Below, in pieces: positions 1 through 6,892 of a stretch of 34,491 nt of DNA. This DNA is from an uncultured Roseiflexus sp. (GTDB lineage Bacteria; Chloroflexota; Chloroflexia; Chloroflexales; Roseiflexaceae): positions 1 to 34,491 of the forward strand of contig CALGYB010000118.1 of the NCBI GenBank assembly GCA_937935075.1, given 5' to 3'. Positions within the stretch are counted from its first letter, which is position 1. Each line of letters starts with the position of its first letter. Made by a program: the position numbers and the translations under genes. Under the pieces are notes generated by a model, which saw nothing but the letters and a program-made list of their open reading frames with translations, was not told the origin of the DNA and searched no databases.

Positions 1-107
1 TCAAAGACGTGGAGCGGCGAACGTTGGCTTCGACAGGCTCAACCGACGTTCGCCGCGAGACGGTCAACACGAGCACGTATTGGACAACATCCAGGTGATC
101 GCTCTAT
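1..107. repeat. palindromic ~135-bp element, copy 1 (cut by window edge)
   Basis: Right part of an interspersed element found four times in this window. The terminal repeat (rc ATAGAGCGATCACC-like) ends near 107. The central hairpin has arms at 14-29 and 41-56 around the 11-nt loop TCGACAGGCTC at 30-40; 14 of 16 positions pair. Relative to the copy at 6686-6820 the arms are in the opposite orientation while the loop has the same plus-strand orientation. The stem carries GCGGCGAACGT/ACGTTCGCCGC where the other copy has GCGGCTGACGT/ACGTCAGCCGC, so both arms have changed together. Confidence 0.85.
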
Positions 108-160
108 GAGACGACTGATACGAGGTGGATGCTTGCCCAAAAATCTGCACTTGTGAGACA

Positions 161-206
161 CCCCCTTCTCCCCTTGTGGGAGAAGGGGGCAGGGGGGATG
201 AGGGGA
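161..206. repeat. G/C-tract hairpin repeat, copy A
   Basis: A perfect 12-bp stem (161-172 with 178-189) around the loop CTTGT is followed by a G-rich GGCAGGGGGGATGAGGGG tract. The same sequence occurs inverted at 3759-3800. It lies downstream of the beta-helix gene on the minus strand. No T-run follows on either strand, so it reads as a dispersed repeat rather than an intrinsic terminator. Nothing gene-like is seen in 208-279. Confidence 0.7.
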
Positions 207-279
207 AAATGGCCAGAGGGACGCTGAAAACGCATGTTGCATCTCATCTGCGCCTCGCCCCTCACGCCTCCCATCGCGC

Positions 280-2268
280 TCAGCGACGAATCGCCGGCAG
301 ATAGACGCGGTGCACCTGCGCCAGAACGCGCAGCGTGACCGGCGGAAGCGCCGAGTTGCTGACCCGCACCTCGAGATCGCCGACACTCGACACATCGGCT
401 GCGGTCAATGTCGTGCGCAGTTCAGTGGCGCTCACAAACGTCGTCGAGCGTTCGACCCCGCCGATGACAATCTTGCTGCTCGCATCGAACCCGGCGCCGG
501 AGACGATCAGGAGTGTTCCCGCTTCGCCGACGCCAACGAACGGCGGCATGAGCGCCAGCGCCAGCACCAGTTCATACGCGCCGGCATCGCAGCCGCCGCC
601 CTGTGGCCGACTGATGCCGCGTTGGTCGATTGCCGGGCACGTCGCCGCCGCAGCACGGTTGAACGCCGGGCTTGACGCAGTGATGGCCATCGTCGGCGTG
701 GGACCGCCATTGTTTGCCAGCGGCGCGAGTTGCGGGTCCTGGAAGAGGATTGCCGAAGCCGGCGAGGTAATCAGGTTGTTGATGTCGTTGTTGAAATCAG
801 GCGCCTTGGTTCGCGGAAATTGAATGTTCCCGCCGCCGTTGAGCAACGAGCGGTTGGTGTGATACCCCTGGAACTCGGTCGTGACCGGATTGGTATGGGT
901 TGGATCGAGGCGGTTGGAAACGAAGATCGAACTGGTCAGCGTTACCGCCGCTTCGTTGCCGGCAAAAATGGCGCCGCCCTGAAATGTTGCGAAGTTGCCG
1001 GCGAACGTCGCGTGGTTGATGTCGATTGTTCCCCTGGCGATGATCATTCCGCCTCCCTGGCCGATAATGTTCGTTCCGGCAGTTGCGGCGCGGTTGTCGA
1101 AGAACGTCGAGTTGACCACTCGCCCGCGACCGTTGACCGACATCCAGACGCCGCCGCCCTGCCGTGCGGCATAGTTGCCGTTGAAGGTCGACTCGCGGAT
1201 CTCGATGTTATCCTCGTTCACACCGCCTGCCCAATCGTCTTCGATATGGTAGATGGCGCCGCCATGACCTTCGGCGGGCGGTGCGTCGAGCACCCGGTTG
1301 TTGCTGAACGTCGAGCGGGCATAGGTGGCTTTGGTGTTCAGATTATCGGAGATCGTCACCTTGAGTGCGCCGCCGCCGCGCGTTGCGGTGTTGCCATCGA
1401 AGACGCTACCGCAGACATCGACGGTGTTGCTGGTGATCGGGTTGAAATTGTTGCTCACGCCATCGAGATAAACCGCGCCGCCGTGCCCGCGCACGATGCC
1501 GCCCGCCGTCGTATCGGCAGCGCGGTTGTTCGTGAAGCGCGAGTTGTACACCTGCAACCCGGTGGCGATGCCGCCGAACGCGCCGCCGCTGCCGGCCTCG
1601 TTGTTGACGAACACCGATCCGACGATGATCGTTTCATAGATGTTTCCAGCAAAGATCGCGCCGCCCTGGTTATCCTCATCGGCAATGCTGGTAGTGCGGT
1701 TATTCTCGAAGACCGAGTTGATAATGTGCAGGCGCGTCCCCGGACTCGTCACCCAGAGCGCGCCACCGCGCGCTTTGTCGTCCTGCGTTTTCGTGGCGGC
1801 TGGCGCGCGTCCGTTGATGAAGCGCATATTCTGAATGACTAGATCGTTGCCCGAGGTTTTATCGATGTGAGAACCGGGAGTAAACGGCTTCTCGAGAATA
1901 CGGGTGACGCCGCCGCCATCGAGGGTGATCAGTCCCTTGCCATCGAGCACAATATCGCGAGTCGCCGAGGTGACCAGCGGTGAGGTAATCGGAATCGTGA
2001 CCGGATTGGGTCCACAGTCGAACGTAATGTGCCCGCCGGCTGCAAGCGCCGTTTGCAGCGCCGCCTGCGTGCAACTGGTGATAACGGTCGGATTGACCAG
2101 CGTCACCGGCGCAACTGGAGGGGTGCAGGCGGCGGGAGGCGCACCAGGAGCGCCAGCAGGCGCCGACGCAATACCGGATGACGGCGGCGACACGATGGCG
2201 CAAACGGTTATGAGACACATACTCACAAGCAGACGATGCCAGCGGTTGGATGAGCGTGGGTTGTTCAT
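280..2268 (-). CDS. secreted right-handed beta-helix protein with choice-of-anchor Q-type region
   Basis: 662 aa. A long Sec-type signal sequence lies at about 11-38. The core (about 50-570) has repeating Asn/Gly-rich units such as 'SVFVNNEAGSGGAFGG' and 'STFNGNYAARQGGGVW', typical of parallel beta-helix and polymorphic outer-membrane-protein-like repeats. It ends in 'DQRGISRPQGGGCDAGAYE', the hallmark of choice-of-anchor Q regions. A C-terminal Ig/IPT-like domain (about 575-650) follows, with the tail 'VYLPAIRR'. Such proteins are secreted and often bind or process polysaccharide, but no catalytic residues can be assigned. ATG start at 2268; the Shine-Dalgarno is weak. It is divergent from the glycosidase-like lipoprotein, so 2269-2496 probably holds both promoters. 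It may act on or anchor the polymer made by the adjacent locus; that is inference from position. Confidence 0.85.
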   Translation of the reverse strand: MNNPRSSNRWHRLLVSMCLITVCAIVSPPSSGIASAPAGAPGAPPAACTPPVAPVTLVNPTVITSCTQAALQTALAAGGHITFDCGPNPVTIPITSPLVTSATRDIVLDGKGLITLDGGGVTRILEKPFTPGSHIDKTSGNDLVIQNMRFINGRAPAATKTQDDKARGGALWVTSPGTRLHIINSVFENNRTTSIADEDNQGGAIFAGNIYETIIVGSVFVNNEAGSGGAFGGIATGLQVYNSRFTNNRAADTTAGGIVRGHGGAVYLDGVSNNFNPITSNTVDVCGSVFDGNTATRGGGALKVTISDNLNTKATYARSTFSNNRVLDAPPAEGHGGAIYHIEDDWAGGVNEDNIEIRESTFNGNYAARQGGGVWMSVNGRGRVVNSTFFDNRAATAGTNIIGQGGGMIIARGTIDINHATFAGNFATFQGGAIFAGNEAAVTLTSSIFVSNRLDPTHTNPVTTEFQGYHTNRSLLNGGGNIQFPRTKAPDFNNDINNLITSPASAILFQDPQLAPLANNGGPTPTMAITASSPAFNRAAAATCPAIDQRGISRPQGGGCDAGAYELVLALALMPPFVGVGEAGTLLIVSGAGFDASSKIVIGGVERSTTFVSATELRTTLTAADVSSVGDLEVRVSNSALPPVTLRVLAQVHRVYLPAIRR

Positions 2269-2496
2269 TGGTACGTCACTCGTTGACTGGAATATGGAAC
2301 GATACGAAATCTCTCAGTAGCATAAACCTTTCTTTGACCTTGCTCAATAGTACCTCTTCCCCACTTCCCTTCCAGGACCCACAGTGGCGACAGCAGTGAA
2401 CAACGATGCGGGCTGGTATGTCTATCGCACGTTTCACGCCAGATGAGCGCGTTTGCGGAGGATGCCCGTTCTGAAGATGTGATACCATATGAGGTG

Positions 2497-3681
2497 ATGA
2501 GAACCCATATCGGACAGCATGCACGATGGCGCATTCTTCTGAGCATACTCCTGGTTGCAGTATGCGTCGCGTCGTGCGCTGCGCCTGCCAGTTCAGCGCC
2601 AGCAGCGCCGGTGCGCGTCCAGGAAGCCTATTTCTACAAGCCGCCACGCGACGGAACCACCGCAGAAGCGCTGGCAGCACGCGCCGACCTGATCATCCTC
2701 ACGCGCACCGATGAACCGTTTCGAGACGCAGTACGCGCTGCCGGATACCCCGGCATTATCCTCCAGTACATGCTGGCTGCCGAGGTCAGCGGTCCGGTTG
2801 ACGCTGTGCGCGCCGATGCCCCCTGCAACCCCGATCATCGCCCGTGGCGCAACCAGGCGGCGTTTCGCGTCGGCGAGTTCTGCGACCTGATCCATCCCAA
2901 TGACGACTGGTTCCTGCACAACGGCAGGGGCGAACGTCTCTACACGAACTGGCCCGGCCACACCGGATATTTTTACCATATGAACCCCGCCAGTCCGGGA
3001 TGGCGCGCTTTTCTGATCGATCGACTCCGTCAGGCGCTTGAAGGTGACGACCGGGAACCTGCACTGGGGTACGATGGCATCTTCCTGGATAACGTTGCGC
3101 TTTCGCTGTGGAAACTGCGCCGACAAACGAGCGCCAGCGACGGTGTGGTGCGCGAGTTCGACTCGGACGAGGCGTATCGCACCGCCTGGATCGGGTTGCT
3201 CGCCGAAATATCCGACGCACTGCGACCCACGTGGCCGGTGTGGGCAAACCTGATCGTCGACTCAGGTCGCGGTTGGACCGATTATTTGCCCTACTTGGAT
3301 GGCGTTATGGTCGAAGCATTTGCGACAGGGTGGCAAAATCAGGTGCAACCGAACGAGTGGGAGCGCGGACTGGCGCAGGCTGAAGAGGTGCTGCGTCAGG
3401 AGAAGGGATACCTGGCGGTGGTACAGGCAAAGGACTCGTCGCTCCTGCCGTTCACACTGGCGTCGTATTTCCTGATCGCCGACGGTCGTCACGCTTTCTT
3501 CCGCTATGCCGAACGTGGCGACTACGCGATCTTTCCGCACTACGCGCTGCTCGACGCCTCGCTGGGCGCTCCAAAGGGACCGCGCTATCGGCAGAATGAC
3601 GGAACCTGGCGCCGCGATTTTACAAACGGCTACGTCGTTGCTGATCCGGTGAACCGGAACGGGCAAATTGTTGTAAAATAG
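2497..3681 (+). CDS. lipoprotein, putative glycoside hydrolase-like TIM barrel (GHL15-type)
   Basis: 394 aa from the ATG at 2497, which begins 'MRTHIGQHARWRILL', a standard lipoprotein signal with lipobox VASC (Cys27). An in-frame ATG at 2443 would put 18 extra residues before the signal, so the internal start is preferred although no ideal ribosome site is seen. The mature part resembles putative glycoside hydrolases of the GHL15/GH114-like TIM-barrel group: the 'GYDGIFLDNV' strand (Asp193, Asp199) and 'DGVMVEAF' (Glu273) are the likely active-site acids, followed by 'FRYAERGDYAIFPHY' near the C-terminus. It probably sits on the outer face of the membrane and cleaves or modifies a polysaccharide, perhaps the product of the neighbouring locus. 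It is transcribed away from that locus. Substrate and catalytic activity are not evident from sequence. Confidence 0.75.
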   Translation: MRTHIGQHARWRILLSILLVAVCVASCAAPASSAPAAPVRVQEAYFYKPPRDGTTAEALAARADLIILTRTDEPFRDAVRAAGYPGIILQYMLAAEVSGPVDAVRADAPCNPDHRPWRNQAAFRVGEFCDLIHPNDDWFLHNGRGERLYTNWPGHTGYFYHMNPASPGWRAFLIDRLRQALEGDDREPALGYDGIFLDNVALSLWKLRRQTSASDGVVREFDSDEAYRTAWIGLLAEISDALRPTWPVWANLIVDSGRGWTDYLPYLDGVMVEAFATGWQNQVQPNEWERGLAQAEEVLRQEKGYLAVVQAKDSSLLPFTLASYFLIADGRHAFFRYAERGDYAIFPHYALLDASLGAPKGPRYRQNDGTWRRDFTNGYVVADPVNRNGQIVVK

Positions 3682-3685
3682 CCGC

Positions 3686-3759
3686 CCGACGCTAAAGCGT
3701 CGGAATGATTGCACCGGGGGCGTTGCTTCGCCCTTACCTGCGTTCCGACGCTGGTTTTT
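3686..3759 (+). terminator. possible branched terminator after the glycosidase-like gene
   Basis: Five bases after the stop codon a small hairpin CCGACGCT-AA-AGCGTCGG occurs (3686-3703). Its right arm AGCGTCGGAA (3696-3705) can instead pair with TTCCGACGCT (3743-3752), enclosing an inner GGGCG/CGCCC hairpin (3718-3733). A run of five T follows at 3755-3759. The layout fits an intrinsic terminator with an alternative fold, but the outer loop is long and the sequence may simply be a repeat. Confidence 0.4.
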
Positions 3760-3800
3760 CCCTCATCCCCCTGCCCCCTTCTCCCACACGGGGAGAAGTG
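3759..3800. repeat. G/C-tract hairpin repeat, copy B (inverted relative to copy A)
   Basis: Reverse complement of the sequence at 161-206, with the hairpin CTTCTCCC-ACACG-GGGAGAAG (3778-3785 with 3791-3798) and the same CCTCATCCCCCTGCCCCC flank. The two copies bracket the beta-helix and glycosidase-like gene pair in opposite orientations. Confidence 0.7.
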
Positions 3801-4284
<484 letters not shown>

Positions 4285-5505
4285 TCACACACTTTCGACG
4301 GTGGCAGTCACATCGAGCGCGCTGAGCATTTGCCTGATCTCATCGACGTAGAGCGCATTCATGACGATCACGACCTCAGGCTGATATGAACGCAGAAATG
4401 CCGGCTCGACGACTTGTTGCCCGCTGCCGGCGACATACTTCCCCTGTTTGCGCGGGTTAATATCAACCACATACTCAATTGCGCCCTGGTCATGGAAGAC
4501 ATTCAGAAATGTCACACCCTTCGACCCGGCGCCCCAGACGACCACGCGCCTGCGCTGCTCCGCCAGCGCGCTGAGCCGTGCCCGCCAGTGCGCAACCTTC
4601 GCGCGGTAGTTGTCACCAAATGCAGTCACATCACGCATCATGCAATCAAAATCGAGACGCATTTGCGCCGAGAGTGGTACGCTGCCAGACGCCGGTCGCG
4701 CTTCGATTGCCAGGAACTGACCGCCAAATTCCTCGCGCACATCGAGCGTCTCAAAGCCAGAAGTCTCGAACAGATGCACCAGCGACGCCGGGCTGAAGTA
4801 CGAACAATGCTCGTAGATAATGTCCCAGATGCCCAGATCACGCAGCGTCCAGAGTGCATTGGGCACCTCGAAGTACACAACCGGGCATCGATGATTGCCG
4901 ATCACCCGGCGAAGATCGGCGATGAAAGCGCGGGGATCTTCGATATGTTCGAGCACGTGCCGACACACGATCAGATCAGCGGGTTCGTGAGCATACGCTG
5001 CACCGAAGAAATCCACAACAAAGCGCACATTCGGATCGAGCGCATCGCGCACCGGATCGGGCACAAAACTTTTGTCGAACCCGACGCCACGATTGTCACC
5101 GGCACGACAGATCTGGCGCAGGAAATCACCCTTGCCACAACCAATCTCGACAATATCTTTGCCACGGAGGTTGTAACGCTCGATCAGGCGTTGCGTCAGA
5201 TCGGTTGCATACTGCTGGAAACGCCCGGAAAAGTGGAGTGAATTTTCATACTCCTGCGAATAATCCATAAGAGACGGGTCAAAGGCATAGTTGTACACGT
5301 GACTGCATGTCGGACAATAGCCGAGTGTCATATCGCCTCGTGGCGCAGCCATCGCCGCTTCGCGCGTCTCCCACAGCACATTGCAATAGATCGGCGCCTG
5401 ACGGACTTCCATAAACAGATGCACGCCGTCTGATCGACAGATCGGGCAGGAGTGCGTATTGGCCGCCTGTTGAGCACGAAGTTGCAGTGTTCTTGTGTCT
5501 TTCAT
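4285..5505 (-). CDS. zinc-domain class I SAM C-methyltransferase (TylC3-like), paralogue 1
   Basis: 406 aa. The N-terminal zinc-binding module has two CxxC pairs (Cys20/Cys23 and Cys64/Cys67). The SAM-binding motif I 'IVEIGCGKGDF' is at 119-127, the family motif 'YEHCSYFS' with the probable catalytic Tyr231-Glu232-His233 follows, and a C-terminal Rossmann-like domain begins at 'VVVWGAGSKGVTF'. This three-part layout is that of sugar C-methyltransferases (TylC3/TcaB9 group), which methylate C3 of NDP-4-keto sugars; related proteins have other sugar substrates. The ATG overlaps the stop of the upstream glycosyltransferase (ATGA), so the two are translationally coupled. It is the last gene of the polysaccharide locus and is the same length as the methyltransferase at 9597-10817, suggesting an old duplication. 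The exact sugar is unknown. Confidence 0.88.
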   Translation of the reverse strand: MKDTRTLQLRAQQAANTHSCPICRSDGVHLFMEVRQAPIYCNVLWETREAAMAAPRGDMTLGYCPTCSHVYNYAFDPSLMDYSQEYENSLHFSGRFQQYATDLTQRLIERYNLRGKDIVEIGCGKGDFLRQICRAGDNRGVGFDKSFVPDPVRDALDPNVRFVVDFFGAAYAHEPADLIVCRHVLEHIEDPRAFIADLRRVIGNHRCPVVYFEVPNALWTLRDLGIWDIIYEHCSYFSPASLVHLFETSGFETLDVREEFGGQFLAIEARPASGSVPLSAQMRLDFDCMMRDVTAFGDNYRAKVAHWRARLSALAEQRRRVVVWGAGSKGVTFLNVFHDQGAIEYVVDINPRKQGKYVAGSGQQVVEPAFLRSYQPEVVIVMNALYVDEIRQMLSALDVTATVESV

Positions 5506-6662
5506 CGTTTACCTGTCAAAACGTTATGAGATGAGAGGGAATCCTCTGTAATACCGAAGAATGCCTCTCTCATGATTGCAACCAGCATATGCGCGTGATG
5601 AGCGGGATTGAACTTTTGAAGAATATCCTGATACGCACATTCAATCATACGCTCAACATCCGGCTTGTGCGCAGGATCGAGCGCCCAGTGCAGCGCTTCG
5701 ACGTAACTCTCAGGCGTCCCACACACCACCAGCCCATTCTCCCCATGACGCACATAGTCGCGCACACCCAGCGCATCATTGACGATCACCAGCTTCCGAA
5801 GCGCCATTGCATTCAGATAGGTCTGTTGACCACTGGCGCGGTATGTGCCCGTGCGCAGCGGTACGACGACCAGCGCGGCGCCGCGTAGCAATCGCGCATA
5901 TTCATCGGTTGGGACCTGCCCTGCACGCACGTTTGGCGGAAGGTTCGGATAATCGCTCAGTTTGCGTGTGGCGAACACGAATGTATGTTCCGGCATCATT
6001 CGCGCCGCTTCCACCAGTGGCGCATAGTTGCGAAATGAATTGCCGCCAGCGAAAATGTACGTTCCTGTCTCAACACATCCCTGCATATCCTTTTCGGTCA
6101 GCGAATACGTGAAAGGAACAAAGCGCACCTTTGCTTCATCGACGCCCCAGACCAGCGAGAAGAAGCGGCGCTCATCGTTGGAGAGCAACGCATAACGACT
6201 GATCACCCGGTCGGCAAAACGCACAATAATGCGGTCGAGCACAGCGCGCCATCCGGTGTTGGGTTCCCACGCCTCGCCGCAAAAAACGATGGTCGGTCGC
6301 CAGCGATGCGGCAGAAAACTCAAGAGAAACACCGCCAACACTTCGGGTTTGAACCGTCCGCGTCCGGTAAACAACAGCAGTCCTTCATATTTCGTCGCCG
6401 CCTGCAACACGCCTTTCAGCAGCGCAATCTCACCCCACAGATCATAGCCGGTCTCATATCTCCACGGCGGCATGGGAACTTTCTCGAATACCGCTGCAAA
6501 TTCTGGAACACCCATCAGGTAATCCAGGGTTGTCGCCCATTGAGGACTTATCCGAAAACTCGCCGCGTGAAGCGCGGCCAGGGAGGCGAAGGCGCTGCCT
6601 CTGACCGCCCAATTGACTTTTTCAGATGCGCTCGCAGCGCGCTGTAGGATATGAAGAGCCAT
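5502..6662 (-). CDS. glycosyltransferase, GT4-like
   Basis: 386 aa. The C-terminal half has a GT-B Rossmann fold with 'GTYIFAGGNSFRNYAPL', 'HTFVFATRK' and a nucleotide-sugar-site region 'GQQTYLNAMALRKLVIV...GVRDYVRHGENGLVV', as in GT4 enzymes. The N-terminal half contains 'PTIVFCGEAWEPNTGWR', an acceptor-side loop. The first ~45 residues are less protein-like than the rest and lie close to a repeat, so the true start could be an internal ATG near 6515; the ATG at 6662 is kept because it has GGAG upstream. It overlaps the following methyltransferase by four bases. It probably adds one sugar of the repeat unit at the cytoplasmic face of the membrane. Confidence 0.82.
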   Translation of the reverse strand: MALHILQRAASASEKVNWAVRGSAFASLAALHAASFRISPQWATTLDYLMGVPEFAAVFEKVPMPPWRYETGYDLWGEIALLKGVLQAATKYEGLLLFTGRGRFKPEVLAVFLLSFLPHRWRPTIVFCGEAWEPNTGWRAVLDRIIVRFADRVISRYALLSNDERRFFSLVWGVDEAKVRFVPFTYSLTEKDMQGCVETGTYIFAGGNSFRNYAPLVEAARMMPEHTFVFATRKLSDYPNLPPNVRAGQVPTDEYARLLRGAALVVVPLRTGTYRASGQQTYLNAMALRKLVIVNDALGVRDYVRHGENGLVVCGTPESYVEALHWALDPAHKPDVERMIECAYQDILQKFNPAHHAHMLVAIMREAFFGITEDSLSSHNVLTGKR

Positions 6663-6685
6663 TGAGGACTACTCTCCTGCTTCTG

Positions 6686-6820
6686 ATAGAGCGAACAACC
6701 AGATGTTGCCCAATACTTGCCCATGTTGACCATCGTGCGGCTGACGTTGGCTTCGACAGGCTCAGCCAACGTCAGCCGCTCCACGTCCTTGATGGTCCAG
6801 GTTTCGGTTGATCGCTCTAT
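6686..6820. repeat. palindromic ~135-bp element, copy 2 (best-preserved hairpin)
   Basis: Complete copy bounded by imperfect terminal inverted repeats (ATAGAGCGAACAACC at the left, GGTTGATCGCTCTAT at the right). The centre is a perfect 16-bp stem, GCGGCTGACGTTGGCT at 6737-6752 with its complement at 6764-6779, around loop TCGACAGGCTC. The arms outside the stem are conserved with the other copies ('TTGCCCAATACTTGCCC', 'CCACGTCCTTGATGGT'). It contains no open frame of note. It sits between two genes of the polysaccharide locus, so the operon transcript would carry this hairpin. Confidence 0.9.
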
Positions 6821-6892
6821 GAGACGTGCAGCGCCAGGCGTTACAGAGAGTCCAAACGTAATGTCGAGAACATAATACACCTTCTCTGCGTT

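Noticed and set aside
161-189. Intrinsic terminator of the beta-helix gene
   Set aside because: The 12-bp hairpin has no T-run on the minus strand and recurs elsewhere, so it is treated as a repeat.
730-1842. Long plus-strand open frame opposite the beta-helix gene
   Set aside because: It has no domain logic, is rich in Arg/Ala/Val, and mirrors a gene with a signal peptide and recognisable repeats on the other strand.
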